Source: Sulfuricellaceae bacterium (GTDB taxonomy: Bacteria; Pseudomonadota; Gammaproteobacteria; Burkholderiales; Sulfuricellaceae). From it: DNA of 39,068 bases. Under the pieces are notes generated by a model. The model ran no database searches. It was not told where the DNA came from and saw only the letters and a list, made by a program, of their open reading frames with translations. The stretch covers positions 1 to 39,068 of the forward strand of contig JAUYFQ010000092.1 in the NCBI GenBank assembly GCA_030690895.1, in the 5' to 3' direction. Positions 20,311 to 32,119 of the stretch are shown here, piece after piece (positions within the stretch are counted from its first letter, which is position 1; each line of letters opens with the position of its first letter). The position numbers were made by a program, and so were the translations under genes.

Positions 20311-21123
20311 ATGAAAGAAGCCACACTTGACACGCCATCTGCAGAATCGCCCTCCCTGGCAAAGGTTTACGGGGAGCTGCTGACCCAGCTTCCGCTGGAT
20401 CTGTACATTCCACCCGATGCGCTGGAGGTTTTTCTCGATACCTTCGAGGGCCCGCTGGATTTTCTGCTGTACTTGATCCGCCGCCAGAATCTGGATGTGC
20501 TGAATATCCCGATGGCCGAAGTGACGCGTCAGTACATGCAGTATGTCGAGGCCATGCAGGCCAGTCAGTTGGAACTGGCTGCCGAATACCTGCTGATGGC
20601 TGCGTTGCTGATCGAAATCAAATCCCGCATGTTGTTGCCGCGCCCGGTCAAGAGCGATGAAAACGAGCAGGATCCGCGTGCCGAGCTGGTGAGACGCTTG
20701 CTTGAATACGAGCGCATGAAACTTTCGGCCAGGCGGCTGGACGAATTGCCTCTGGCCGGGCGGGATTTTTCGCCGTCGCAGGTCTGGTTCGAACAGACAC
20801 TGGTCCGGCGCTTGCCGGAGGTGAATCAGGACGATTTGATGAGCGCATGGAAAGCGGTGCTGGCACGCGCGAGGGTGCATCGCCACCACCGCGTGAGCCG
20901 CGAGGAGTTGTCCGTGCGCGAACGCATGAGCCTGATATTGCGGCGATTGCAGAATATGAAATTTGTCGGGTTCGACGAGCTTTTTGATGTCGGGAATGGC
21001 GTGGCGGAAGTCGTGGTGACTTTTTTGGCCATTCTGGAGCTGGCGCGCGAGTCGCTGGTGGAAATCACCCAGGCCGAAGTGTTTGCGCCTATCTATGTTA
21101 AGCTCGCCCAAGGCGAGGGTTAA
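20311..21123 (+). CDS. scpA: Segregation and condensation protein A
   Basis: ScpA is the kleisin subunit of the SMC-ScpA-ScpB condensin. The 270 residues fit the family. The N-terminal segment FEGPLDFLLYLIRRQNLDVLNIPMAEVTRQY and the following ELAAEYLLMAALLIEIKSRMLLP are diagnostic. The C-terminal winged-helix part (residues about 200-265, with TFLAILELARESLVEITQAE) binds the SMC head. It is followed after 21 bases by scpB. It is divergent from prfB with a gap of under 100 bases. Confidence 0.95.
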   Translation: MKEATLDTPSAESPSLAKVYGELLTQLPLDLYIPPDALEVFLDTFEGPLDFLLYLIRRQNLDVLNIPMAEVTRQYMQYVEAMQASQLELAAEYLLMAALLIEIKSRMLLPRPVKSDENEQDPRAELVRRLLEYERMKLSARRLDELPLAGRDFSPSQVWFEQTLVRRLPEVNQDDLMSAWKAVLARARVHRHHRVSREELSVRERMSLILRRLQNMKFVGFDELFDVGNGVAEVVVTFLAILELARESLVEITQAEVFAPIYVKLAQGEG

Positions 21124-21144
21124 GCTTGCTCAGGGTACGGATTC

Positions 21145-21801
21145 ATGAAATCGCTGGATGAAATCAAACGGGTACTGGAAACCGCGCTGCTGGTGAGTCA
21201 GGAGCCGCTGAGTCCGGGGCAGCTCGACAAGCTGTTTGAAGAAGACATCGGCATGGAAACGATACGCAAGGTGCTGGAGGCCTTGCGCAACGACTGGTCC
21301 GGGCGCGGCGTGGAACTGGTCAGCGTGGCGAGCGGTTGGCGATTTCAGAGTCGCCCCGAGTATCAGATTTATCTGGACAGGCTGAACCCGGAGAAGCCGC
21401 CGCGCTATTCCCGCGCGGTGCTGGAAACGCTGGCGATCATCGCCTACCGGCAGCCCGTGACCCGTGGCGATATCGAAGAAATACGCGGGGTGGCCGTTTC
21501 CACCCAGATTGTCAAAACGCTGGAAGAACGTGGCTGGGTTGACACGGTCGGACATAAAGAAGTGCCTGGCAGACCGGCATTGCTGGCAACCACGCGCAAA
21601 TTCCTGGATGACCTGAATTTACGCTCGCTCAAGGAACTGCCGACGATGGATGAACTGGCAGCGTTGAGTGAGTCTTGCGATACCCTGAAGGGCACAAGAG
21701 CAAGTCTTTTTCCCCCTCTCCCTCCGGGGGAGGGCAGGGGTGGGGGGGACGGGCAAAGCCCGTTGGGCGACACGATAGGATTGGTAGAAGAAAATGGCTG
21801 A
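21145..21801 (+). CDS. scpB: Segregation and condensation protein B, with repeat-encoded C-terminal tail
   Basis: ScpB dimerises and bridges ScpA in the SMC condensin. Residues 1-185 form the two winged helices, with diagnostic [24 protein letters not shown] and [21 protein letters not shown]. The tail from about residue 188 ([15 protein letters not shown]...) is unlike ScpB. It is encoded by a copy of the CCCTCCCCC palindrome at 21707-21763, read in frame. The gene ends with an 8-base overlap into rluB. Confidence 0.94.
   Translation: MKSLDEIKRVLETALLVSQEPLSPGQLDKLFEEDIGMETIRKVLEALRNDWSGRGVELVSVASGWRFQSRPEYQIYLDRLNPEKPPRYSRAVLETLAIIAYRQPVTRGDIEEIRGVAVSTQIVKTLEERGWVDTVGHKEVPGRPALLATTRKFLDDLNLRSLKELPTMDELAALSESCDTLKGTRASLFPPLPPGEGRGGGDGQSPLGDTIGLVEENG
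21707..21763. repeat. CCCTCCCCC/GGGAGAGGG palindromic repeat inside scpB
   Basis: In reverse orientation the segment matches the copies at 12079 and 33421 (CCCCACCCCTGCCCTCCCCC, then GGGAGAGGGGGA). It is bordered by a short perfect hairpin, ACGGGC AAA GCCCGT, at 21749-21763. The insertion preserves the reading frame of scpB and shapes the last 30 or so residues. Confidence 0.75.
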
Positions 21802-22663
21802 AAGACTGCAAAAAGTATTGGCTCAGGCGGGCCTGGGGTCGCGTCGCGAGATGGAAGAACTGATTCGCGCGGGCAAGGTTTCCGTCAATGGTCAGGCTGC
21901 CGAGATTGGCGTCTCTGTTGACGATGAAGACCTGGTCAAGGTTGATGGCCGCATCATCAAGTTCCAGATCGAGGGCAAACTGCCTAAAATTCTGCTCTAC
22001 CACAAGCCGGAAGGGGAGATCGTCAGTCGCGACGATCCGGAGCAGCGGACCAGCGTGTTCGACGTGTTGCCGCCGATTCGGGGCGGCAGGTGGATTGCGG
22101 TCGGGCGGCTGGACTTCAATACCGGTGGTTTGCTGGTGTTTACCAGTTCCGGCGAACTGGCCAATCATTTGATGCATCCGCGTTTCGAGGTCGAGCGCGA
22201 ATATGCTATCCGGGTGCGGGGTGAATTGTTGCCTGATCAGATTCAACAACTCAAACAGGGGGTCGAGATGGATGACGGCCCCGCGCATTTCACCAGCCTG
22301 ATCGATAAAGGCGGCGAGGGCAGCAATCACTGGTATCACGGTGTGCTCAAGGAAGGCCGGAACCGGGAAGTCCGGCGCATGTTTGACATCATGGGGCTGA
22401 CCGTCAGCCGCCTGATCCGGGTGCGTTTCGGGATTTTTGCCTTGCCATCGCGCCTCAAGCGTGGTCGCTGGATGGAGCTGGAGCCAGAGCAAGTGGTAGC
22501 TGCGCTCAAGTGGGCCGGGATGGATGTGCCGAGGCCGCCGGAAGGCTCGAAGGGCAAGGTTGTGATCAAGGACAAAGGCGAACTCAGGCGCGCATTGCCG
22601 CCACGCAAACCCCGCGCAATGAAAAAATCGCCGATCAGGGCGCCGCTGAACAAGCAGAAATAA
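21794..22663 (+). CDS. rluB: 23S rRNA pseudouridine synthase, RluB type
   Basis: A 289-residue enzyme. An N-terminal S4 RNA-binding domain (residues about 2-60, [22 protein letters not shown]) is followed by the RsuA/RluB catalytic domain. The catalytic aspartate is in [14 protein letters not shown], with [24 protein letters not shown] later. RluB modifies U2605 of 23S rRNA in E. coli; the choice of RluB over RluE or RluF rests on the scpA-scpB-rluB gene order and basic C-terminal tail. The start overlaps scpB by 8 bases, suggesting coupling. Confidence 0.92.
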   Translation: MAERLQKVLAQAGLGSRREMEELIRAGKVSVNGQAAEIGVSVDDEDLVKVDGRIIKFQIEGKLPKILLYHKPEGEIVSRDDPEQRTSVFDVLPPIRGGRWIAVGRLDFNTGGLLVFTSSGELANHLMHPRFEVEREYAIRVRGELLPDQIQQLKQGVEMDDGPAHFTSLIDKGGEGSNHWYHGVLKEGRNREVRRMFDIMGLTVSRLIRVRFGIFALPSRLKRGRWMELEPEQVVAALKWAGMDVPRPPEGSKGKVVIKDKGELRRALPPRKPRAMKKSPIRAPLNKQK

Positions 22664-22745
22664 TGGTTTCGAGTTGATTGCAGTGCCTCAAAGCGGTACT
22701 CTTATGACCAAGTACTATTTTGTTTTTTGATAAAGGGAGTGAATC

Positions 22746-23078
22746 ATGTATACCGAAATTGACGATGCAGGTGAACTGGAAGTGGTGACACGCGAAAAAC
22801 TGGTTGCTGATCTGAAAGTGGTGATCGCGGATTCCGAAGAGTTGCTGCGTGTGACCGCGAGTCAGGCCGGCGAGAAAATTGCCGAGCTCCGGGTAAAGGC
22901 CGAAGAACATATCCGTGGCGCCAAGGTTCGTTTGGCTCACGCTGAAGAAGCTTTGATGGTACGCACCAAAGCTGCAGCCCGTGCAACTGATGACTACGTG
23001 CGCGCAAACCCGTGGCGTGCAGTTGGCGTGGCGGCTGGTGCAGGTTTGGTGGTTGGTCTGTTGATTGGCCGCCGTTAA
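22746..23078 (+). CDS. DUF883 (ElaB/YqjD-like) ribosome-associated membrane protein
   Basis: A 110-residue protein: a long amphipathic helix (residues about 10-75) followed by a conserved C-terminal membrane helix of glycine-zipper type (RANPWRAVGVAAGAGLVVGLLIGRR). In E. coli, YqjD and ElaB are tail-anchored inner-membrane proteins that bind ribosomes in stationary phase; this is family knowledge. GGGAG lies 8 bases before the ATG. It is followed by a REP-like hairpin, then YqjE- and YqjK-like genes, the same yqjD-yqjE-yqjK set as in enterobacteria. Confidence 0.9.
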   Translation: MYTEIDDAGELEVVTREKLVADLKVVIADSEELLRVTASQAGEKIAELRVKAEEHIRGAKVRLAHAEEALMVRTKAAARATDDYVRANPWRAVGVAAGAGLVVGLLIGRR

Positions 23079-23100
23079 GGATGAGCTTGGAATCCTCTGT

Positions 23101-23160
23101 TGTAGGTGCGAATTTATTCGCACGTAACCGGTTGATCGTGCGAATAAATTAGCACCTACA
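23101..23160. repeat. REP-like palindrome, 60 bp
   Basis: TGTAGGTGCGAATTTATTCG... is mirrored by ...CGAATAAATTAGCACCTACA, with a stem of 23 bp and a 14-base loop. It ends 27 bases before the next start codon. The arms resemble the GTAGG-type REP sequences mobilised by TnpA-REP enzymes in other proteobacteria. Confidence 0.85.
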
Positions 23161-23187
23161 TGAATCGTGTCAACAGAGGCGTCAAGA

Positions 23188-23583
23188 ATGAAGAATTCCC
23201 CCGATAGCCATCCTGATTCAGGACTTTTTGAATCGCTGAAGGGCTTGGCTGTCCGGGGCGTTTCTGTCGTAAAAACGAGGCTGGAGCTACTTTCTGTAGA
23301 ACTGGCCGAGGAAAAAGAATATCTTCTGGCGCTCTTGATCGCTTACCAGATGACGCTCTTTTTCGTGGGCATGAGCATTATTTTCCTCGCGCTGTTTTTG
23401 CTCGTGGCGTTCTGGGAAAACCACCGTTTGCTGGTAGTTGGCCTGTTCATGGGTTTCTTTCTGTTGGCGAGCGTGTCGTCTGTTTCGTTCGTCAAACATC
23501 TGTTAAAACGTAAATCCCGGCTTTTTTCCGCCAGTCTGGCCGAGCTTTCCAAAGATTTGAATGAGCTTGAGCGCGGCTCATGA
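23188..23583 (+). CDS. Phage-holin-family / YqjE-like membrane protein
   Basis: About 131 residues from the ATG at 23188 (AGAGG is 8-12 bases upstream; a GTG at 23167 is the longer alternative). Two strong membrane helices lie at about residues 45-75 and 80-100, flanked by charged ends. It belongs to the YqjE group, grouped with holin superfamily III by databases, but it is a chromosomal stress-type gene and not evidence of a prophage. It overlaps the next gene by 4 bases (ATGA). Confidence 0.85.
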   Translation: MKNSPDSHPDSGLFESLKGLAVRGVSVVKTRLELLSVELAEEKEYLLALLIAYQMTLFFVGMSIIFLALFLLVAFWENHRLLVVGLFMGFFLLASVSSVSFVKHLLKRKSRLFSASLAELSKDLNELERGS

Positions 23584-23864
23584 GCCAATCCCTGATCGAG
23601 CTTGCTGAACGGCGCGAGCGCCTGATTGCAAAATCCGCCAACTTGCGCGCCGGATTCGCTGGCGAGGTGCAACCCCTGAAGAGGGCGCTGGCCGTCGCTG
23701 ACAGGGGTGTGGAGGGATTCCGCTATCTTCAGCAGCATCCTGGTATTGTCGCTGCCGCAGTGGGTCTTTTCGTGGTCTTGCGGCCTCGGCGGGCCATATC
23801 CTGGGCAATGAGGGGATGGTCGATGTGGCGATTGTTCCGAAACGTGCGCCAGCGCATAACCGAA

Positions 23865-23879
<15 letters not shown>
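23580..23879 (+). CDS. YqjK-like protein
   Basis: A 99-residue protein: a charged helical N-terminus (AERRERLIAKSANLRAGF), a short hydrophobic segment (about 54-70, GIVAAAVGLFVVLRP) and a basic C-terminus. The pattern and position after the DUF883 and YqjE-like genes identify it as YqjK family; function unknown. Translation is coupled to the preceding gene by an ATGA overlap. Its last 15 bases overlap the convergent histidine kinase. Confidence 0.8.
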
Positions 23880-27024
<3,145 letters not shown>

Positions 27025-27032
<8 letters not shown>

Positions 27033-28062
27033 CCTGAAAGCGCTTCTTGATATCCAGCACGGTGTCCCAGTTTGTGAAAAAGGCTTTTACGCATTCAGGG
27101 TCAAAGTGGCTGCCTGAGTTTTCTTTGATAAGGGCACGGGCGCGCTCGATTTCCCATGCCGTCTTGTAAGGGCGTTCGGATGTCAGCGCATCAAACACAT
27201 CGGCAACGGCGACTATCCTGGCAAAAAGCGGAATGGCATCACCCGAAATCTGGTTTGGGTATCCGCTGCCATCATGTTTTTCGTGATGGTTCAAGGCAAT
27301 GATGGCGCCCGTCTGTAGCGTTTTGCAGGAACTGTCTGCGAGAATGTTATAGCCGATCCGCGTATGGTTTTTCATGATTTCAAATTCGTAGGTTTCCAGC
27401 CGGCCAGGCTTGAGCAGAATCCCGTCGGCTATGCCCACTTTCCCGATGTCATGCATGGGGGCGGCTTCCAGCAGCAGGTCCTGATCGTCGCTGGATAATC
27501 CCATGACGTCGGCAATGTGCTTTGAATAGTGCGCCATGCGCAGGATGTGCGCACCGGTTTCCGGATCGCGATATTCTGCCGCCTTCGAGAGCCTGAACAC
27601 GATTTCGCGTTCGCGATCCCGAAGTTCCAGCGTCGCTTTTTTGACTTCGCTATCCAGCCAGGCGGCCCGGTCGGCCAGCTTCTTCTGGTTGCATCTCAGT
27701 GCCAGCATGTTTTTTGCCCGGCTCAAGAACTCGGTCTTGTCGATCGGCTTGGTCAGAAAATCGTTGGCGCCACATTCCAGCGCCTGGTAGCGGATTTCGA
27801 CATGGTCGTTGGCGGTGATCATCAGCAGTGGAATATCCGCTTTACCAGGCAAGGCGCGGAACAGGCGGGTGAACTCCAGACCATCCGGCGCCGGCATCAT
27901 GTAATCCACGATGGCCAGGTCAGGATCGTTATGCTTGCACCACTCCATCGCCTGGGCGGAATCCTGAAAACACAGCGGCTCGCAGTCTTCGAGCTTGTTA
28001 ACCAGATGGCGCATCAGGGTGAGATTAATCTCGATGTCATCAACAATGATGATCTTGTTCAT
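27025..28062 (-). CDS. Response regulator with HD-GYP cyclic-di-GMP phosphodiesterase domain
   Basis: A 345-residue cytoplasmic protein. The receiver (1-120) has acidic pocket Asp8/Asp9, phospho-acceptor Asp53 (IVDYMMP) and conserved Lys (LTKPID). After a coiled linker comes the HD-GYP domain with MHDIGK, ALNHHEKHDGSGYP and DVFDALTSERPYK, all metal and substrate residues intact. It should hydrolyse c-di-GMP under control of the co-transcribed hybrid kinase. The Shine-Dalgarno GGAGG (28069-28073, spacing 6) lies within the terminal repeat of a MITE-like element, so that element may have shaped its expression. Confidence 0.94.
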
Positions 28063-28262
28063 GGAGCACCTCCAAATATCCAGATTTCATCCCAACTGCG
28101 GCGTTGCGGAATAAATTTCTTACTTACATATCAATCATATGCACCCGTAAATGGCATCACCGCCATTGTAACCGGCTAAAGCCGGAACAGTGGCGCGACG
28201 GCGCTGCAAAATTTATTCCGCGCCTTGCATTTGGGCGAACTCTGAATATTTAGAGGCGCCCC
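28063..28262. repeat. MITE-like element copy 1, with nested hairpin
   Basis: A 200-bp stretch fills most of the gap between the HD-GYP gene and pgl. The ends (GGAGCACCTCCAAATATCCAG and, inverted, GGGGCGCCTCTAAATATTCAG; the first written here as its leading 20 or so bases) form imperfect inverted repeats of about 55 bp. Flank and core words (GCGGAATAAATTT, CATATCAATCATATGC) match the element at 33533-33673. It holds an extra 50-60 bp in the centre with hairpin CCGGCTAAAGCCGG, absent from the other copy. The remaining 57 bases before pgl contain no clear promoter. Confidence 0.7.
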
Positions 28263-28319
28263 AATGGCTTAATCCAGCCAGGGTGGGCATAATTTGCAGC
28301 ATATCACGGGAGAAGCGGG

Positions 28320-29021
28320 ATGAATAAGGAACAGCGGTTGACCTGGCATGTCGTCGGAGATGCTGCGCTTTTGCAGGCACGGGCGGCTCGTGCCATCGAA
28401 CGCCTGGCGGCGGAAACGATACGGGCCAAGGGGAGCTTCTCTATTGTTCTGGCCGGTGGCAGTACGCCGAAAGAAATCTACGGGAGGCTGTGCTCTATCG
28501 ATACGGACTGGTCTGCCTGGTCGATCTTTCTGGGGGACGAGCGCTGTTTGCCGCACGGGCACCCGGATCGCAATAGTACGATGGCCCAGCAAACCTGGCT
28601 GAGCCATGTCCCTCTGGCGGCAGATCAGGTCCACCTTATTCCAGCAGAACAGGGAGCGGAAGAAGCCGCCTCGCGGTACAGCAAAACGCTGGCTGGTGTC
28701 GGGTCATTCGATCTTGTCCTGCTGGGCTTGGGTCAGGATGGACATACCGCCAGCCTGTTTCCCGGACAGGCATGGGGAGAAGGGGGGGGCATGGCCGCCT
28801 TGGCGGTGCATGATGCACCCAAGCCGCCATCCGACCGGGTTTCGCTGTCTGCCTGGCGTTTGAGCATGGCGCGCAATGTATGGTTCATGGTGTCCGGTGC
28901 GGATAAAGCCGATGCCGTTCATAGCTGGCGGTCTGGAGAATGCCTGCCCGCTGCAGCGATCAAGCCGGAAAACGGCGTGGAAATATTTGTCGAGAAAATT
29001 GCGATCAAAAATCATTTTTGA
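28320..29021 (+). CDS. pgl: 6-phosphogluconolactonase
   Basis: Hydrolyses 6-phosphogluconolactone in the oxidative pentose phosphate pathway. The 233 residues fit the DevB/Pgl family. Motifs: VLAGGSTPKEIY (sugar-phosphate loop), FLGDERCLPHGHPDRN, and LLGLGQDGHTASLFPG with the catalytic-site histidine. GGGAGAAGCGGG precedes the ATG. Neither zwf nor edd is nearby; it stands before relA with a 97-bp inverted-repeat element between. Confidence 0.93.
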   Translation: MNKEQRLTWHVVGDAALLQARAARAIERLAAETIRAKGSFSIVLAGGSTPKEIYGRLCSIDTDWSAWSIFLGDERCLPHGHPDRNSTMAQQTWLSHVPLAADQVHLIPAEQGAEEAASRYSKTLAGVGSFDLVLLGLGQDGHTASLFPGQAWGEGGGMAALAVHDAPKPPSDRVSLSAWRLSMARNVWFMVSGADKADAVHSWRSGECLPAAAIKPENGVEIFVEKIAIKNHF

Positions 29022-29117
29022 ACCATGGGGAGCATGGGGGAAAATCAAGGCATTTGCTTCTTGTGCCCAGCTTCATCGGGTTTTGCTTTCCCCTTGTCCC
29101 CGTGATCCCCCGTGGTT
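29021..29117. repeat. 97-bp inverted-repeat element, copy B
   Basis: It begins AACCATGGGGAGCATGGGGG and ends CCCCGTGATCCCCCGTGGTT, followed by AAACTGTTTTTT, so on the plus strand it resembles a terminator after pgl. It has the same length and ends as copy A at 17495-17591; the central 55 or so bases are unrelated. Confidence 0.75.
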
Positions 29118-29139
29118 AAACTGTTTTTTCAAGGATCCA

Positions 29140-31326
29140 ATGGTAACGGTCACAAATAAACATCACAACGCCGGCCTTGATATCTGGATGGCGGCCATGG
29201 CGACGTATTTTTCCGGGGTCGATCTCGAAAAACTGGGGCAGGCCGCCGAGATGGCGAGCGAGCTGTACGCCGATCAACTGACGCCGACCGGCGTGCCCTG
29301 GCTGGATCACGCACTCGGCGCCGCTTCCATCCTGGCCACCCAGAACATGGATGTGGAAAGCGTGGTGGCGGCTGTGCTACAGGCGGCCATTGAACTGGCG
29401 CCGGATAAGGCAGAGCAGATCGGCGCGGCGTTTGGCGCAAGCGTGCCAGGGCTGATCGACGGTGTTACGCGCATGGGCTTGATGCGCGAGGCAAGTGCAC
29501 AGGCTCTGGGCGGCCGCGACAAGAAAGATAACAGCGCCCAGATCGAGGCGCTACGCAAGATGATGCTGGCGATGGTCGAGGATATTCGCGTGGTCCTGAT
29601 CAAGCTGGCCGAGCGCACGCAAGCCATGCGCGAGTTGCCCGGCATGGATGAGTCGCTCCGCCGCCAGATCGCCCAGGAAACGCGGGATATCTTCGCGCCG
29701 CTGGCCAATCGCCTAGGTGTCTGGCAGGTGAAATGGGAGCTGGAGGATCTTTCCTTCCGCTTTCTCGAACCCGAGTTGTACAAAAAAATTGCCAAACTGC
29801 TGGACGAAAAGCGCCTGGATCGCGAATCCTACATTCAGGCGGTGATGGAAAACCTGCGCGTCGAGCTGGAAAAAAATGGCGTCAAGGCCGACATCAGCGG
29901 TCGCCCAAAACACATCAACAGCATCTACAAGAAAATGAAGCGCAAGAAGGTGGACTTCTCGGAAGTCTATGATGTGCGCGCGGTCAGGGTGCTGGTGAGC
30001 GAAGTCAGGGACTGCTACACCGCGCTGGGCGTGGTGCATGGCCTGTGGCAGCCCATTCCCAGCGAGTTCGACGACTACATCGCCCACCCCAAGGGCAACC
30101 ATTACCGCTCTCTCCACACCGCCGTGATCGGCCCGGAAGACAAGGCGCTGGAAGTGCAGATACGCACTCAGGACATGCACAACCATGCCGAACTGGGCGT
30201 GGCAGCGCACTGGCGCTACAAGGAAGGCGGCAAGGGCGATGCCCGCTTCGAGGAGAAAATCGCCTGGCTGCGCCAGTTGATGGAGTGGAAAGACGATGTC
30301 GAGGATGCTGGCGAACTGATGGAACAGTTCAAGACCAGCCTGTTTGTCGAAACGATTTATGTCCTGACCCCGCAAGGGCGGGTGATCGCCTTGCCGCAAG
30401 GGGCGACCCCGGTCGATTTTGCCTACCATGTCCATACCGACCAGGGACATCGCTGCCGTGGCGCCAAGGTGGATGGTGCGATTGTTCCGCTTTCCTACAA
30501 ATTGCAGAATGGCCAGCGCGTCGAAGTGATTACCGTCAAGCAGGGCGGCCCCAGTCGGGACTGGCTCAGCCCGGCGTTGGGTTTTGCCGCCAGCACGCGC
30601 ACGCGGACTAAAATCAGGCACTGGTTCAACATTCAGCATCAGGAAGAAAGCATCGCGGACGGACGCGCTGCGCTGGAAAAAGAGGTACATCGGCTGGGCG
30701 TAGCTTTTCCGAATCTGGAAAAGCTGGCGCAGAAAACGGGTCACGATAAGCCTGACGACATGTTCGCCGCCATTGGACGCAATCAGGTCACGGCACGCGA
30801 AATCATGGCTGGTTTTACAAGCGACAATCAGCCCAAAGCCCCGGAACCGGAATGGCAGCTTTCCTCGCGCGCCGTTGCCTCATCGACATCTGGTGTGCTG
30901 ATCGATGGTGTAGGCGACCTGATGACGGTCATGGCCAAGTGCTGCAAACCCGTGCCGCCTGATCCCATCATCGGTTTCGTCACTACCGGCAGGGGCGTGG
31001 CCATCCACCGGCGTGATTGCAGCAATATTCTGCACATGCCGGAACGCAAACAGGAACGCCTGCTCCCTGCCAGTTGGAGCAGCAAGACCGGCAGCGGCTA
31101 CGAAGTGGATGTGGAACTGGAAGCCTGCGACCGGCAAGGGCTGTTGCGGGATATTTCAGACGTGATGATGCGGGAAAAAGCCAATGTCACCGCCGTCAAC
31201 ACTCAGAGCCGGGGCGACCAAGCCTATATGGGATTTACCGTCCAGGTCTCAGGCAGCGAACAACTGGCGCGGATACTTTCTCTGGTGCGGGAGGTGCCGG
31301 GGGTGATTCATGCGCGGCGTAAGTGA
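29140..31326 (+). CDS. relA: GTP pyrophosphokinase RelA (ppGpp synthetase)
   Basis: Makes (p)ppGpp from GTP/GDP and ATP on stalled ribosomes. The chosen ATG at 29140 has AAGG 6 bases upstream and gives 728 residues, near the RelA norm of about 740. An open frame extends further left through the repeat but is not credible. The N-terminal hydrolase domain is degenerate: where the HD-type motif is expected it reads VLQAAIEL, so hydrolysis is lost. The synthetase has YDVRAVRV and EFDDYIAHPKGNHYRSLHTAV, the EFDD form typical of RelA, not SpoT. Then come the TGS domain (IYVLTPQGRVIALPQGATPVDFAY), the zinc-finger/CC region (KCCKPVPPD) and a C-terminal ACT domain. Confidence 0.95.
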   Translation: MVTVTNKHHNAGLDIWMAAMATYFSGVDLEKLGQAAEMASELYADQLTPTGVPWLDHALGAASILATQNMDVESVVAAVLQAAIELAPDKAEQIGAAFGASVPGLIDGVTRMGLMREASAQALGGRDKKDNSAQIEALRKMMLAMVEDIRVVLIKLAERTQAMRELPGMDESLRRQIAQETRDIFAPLANRLGVWQVKWELEDLSFRFLEPELYKKIAKLLDEKRLDRESYIQAVMENLRVELEKNGVKADISGRPKHINSIYKKMKRKKVDFSEVYDVRAVRVLVSEVRDCYTALGVVHGLWQPIPSEFDDYIAHPKGNHYRSLHTAVIGPEDKALEVQIRTQDMHNHAELGVAAHWRYKEGGKGDARFEEKIAWLRQLMEWKDDVEDAGELMEQFKTSLFVETIYVLTPQGRVIALPQGATPVDFAYHVHTDQGHRCRGAKVDGAIVPLSYKLQNGQRVEVITVKQGGPSRDWLSPALGFAASTRTRTKIRHWFNIQHQEESIADGRAALEKEVHRLGVAFPNLEKLAQKTGHDKPDDMFAAIGRNQVTAREIMAGFTSDNQPKAPEPEWQLSSRAVASSTSGVLIDGVGDLMTVMAKCCKPVPPDPIIGFVTTGRGVAIHRRDCSNILHMPERKQERLLPASWSSKTGSGYEVDVELEACDRQGLLRDISDVMMREKANVTAVNTQSRGDQAYMGFTVQVSGSEQLARILSLVREVPGVIHARRK

Positions 31327-31432
31327 ATGACGCACTACTTCATTTCGCTTTCTTTTTTACTGCTTACGCTGGTAAGCCAATGTGATACTATAAAAACATT
31401 CAAACGGACAAGATAAATTTCAGGGGTTCATC

Positions 31433-31672
31433 ATGATTGTAACGGTGTCTGAGAAAGGCCAGTTGGTCATCCCCGCAGAGATTCGCCGGCTGTTGGGCAT
31501 TACACCTGGCACGAGGTTGAACGTGTTGCCCGATGCCGGTGGATTCAGGGCGTTGGTGGATGATGCCAGAAAGACCAAGCGCGCAGCCGACTGTGTTGGC
31601 ATTGCTGGATACACTGGCGAGGCGATTCCTGCGGAACAAATGGACGTTGCAAAATACGCAACCAAATCATGA
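31433..31672 (+). CDS. AbrB/MazE-family antitoxin
   Basis: A 79-residue protein. Residues 1-45 form the AbrB swapped-hairpin DNA-binding fold (VTVSEKGQLVIPAEIRRLLGITPGTRL). The C-terminal 30 residues (ending EQMDVAKYATKS) are the toxin-binding tail. It overlaps the PIN-domain gene by ATGA, the usual antitoxin-first order. It probably represses its own promoter in the 106-base gap after relA, where ATACTATAAAA is a possible -10. Confidence 0.9.
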   Translation: MIVTVSEKGQLVIPAEIRRLLGITPGTRLNVLPDAGGFRALVDDARKTKRAADCVGIAGYTGEAIPAEQMDVAKYATKS

Positions 31673-32085
31673 TTGCGCTTGATACCAATATCCTGGCAAG
31701 GCTGGTGACCAATGACGATCCGGTACAGGCCAGCCAAGCGGTTTCGCTCATTGATACAGGCAATGCCTTGTTCGTGCCGCTTACGGTGACGCTGGAACTT
31801 GAATGGGTGTTGCGCGGCGCGTATTCACTGGATAAGCCCGCCATCGTAAGGTCATTCGAAGCGCTGTTGTCAGTGCGAAATATGCATTTTGAAAAGCAGC
31901 CTGATATTCAACAAGCGCTTCAATACTATCAGTCGGGTTTTGATTTCGCTGATGCCCTGCACCATGCAGGCACGAAGGGCTGCGAAGCACTGGCGACATT
32001 CGACCAGAAGTTTAAAAAGCTGGCGACCAAGGCAAAATTGAAGCCGCCAGTAATTGCACCAAGCGAAATAGGCAAGAGAAATTGA
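31669..32085 (+). CDS. PIN-domain toxin, VapC type
   Basis: A 138-residue ribonuclease toxin. The PIN acidic residues are Asp5 (IALDTNIL), Glu43 (LELEW), Asp92/Asp95 (FDFADALHH) and Asp112 (TFDQKF), so the metal site is complete. The partner is the overlapping AbrB-type antitoxin. Targets of VapC toxins are often tRNA or rRNA; the target here is unknown. It converges on the aminotransferase gene with a 34-base gap. Confidence 0.9.
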   Translation: MIALDTNILARLVTNDDPVQASQAVSLIDTGNALFVPLTVTLELEWVLRGAYSLDKPAIVRSFEALLSVRNMHFEKQPDIQQALQYYQSGFDFADALHHAGTKGCEALATFDQKFKKLATKAKLKPPVIAPSEIGKRN

Positions 32086-32119
32086 TTGCAGATTGCAGTT
32101 TTGTGAACAGTCGACCTTG

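Noticed and set aside
20149..21111. 320-codon open frame antisense to scpA
   Set aside because: It covers scpA and the prfB start, has no domain, and is His/Gln-rich as expected of a shadow.
21650..21801. Frameshift error near the end of scpB
   Set aside because: The odd tail is fully explained by an in-frame repeat copy; the frame stays open to an overlap with rluB.
23188..23583. Prophage remnant (holin-like gene)
   Set aside because: YqjE-type genes share the holin label but belong to the chromosomal yqjD-yqjE-yqjK set; no other phage gene is nearby.
28876..29139. N-terminal extension of RelA
   Set aside because: It would overlap pgl and translate the 97-bp repeat. The ATG at 29140 has a ribosome binding site and gives the normal length.
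29713..30744. 343-codon open frame antisense to relA
   Set aside because: The relA synthetase and TGS motifs are intact; the reverse frame shows nothing.
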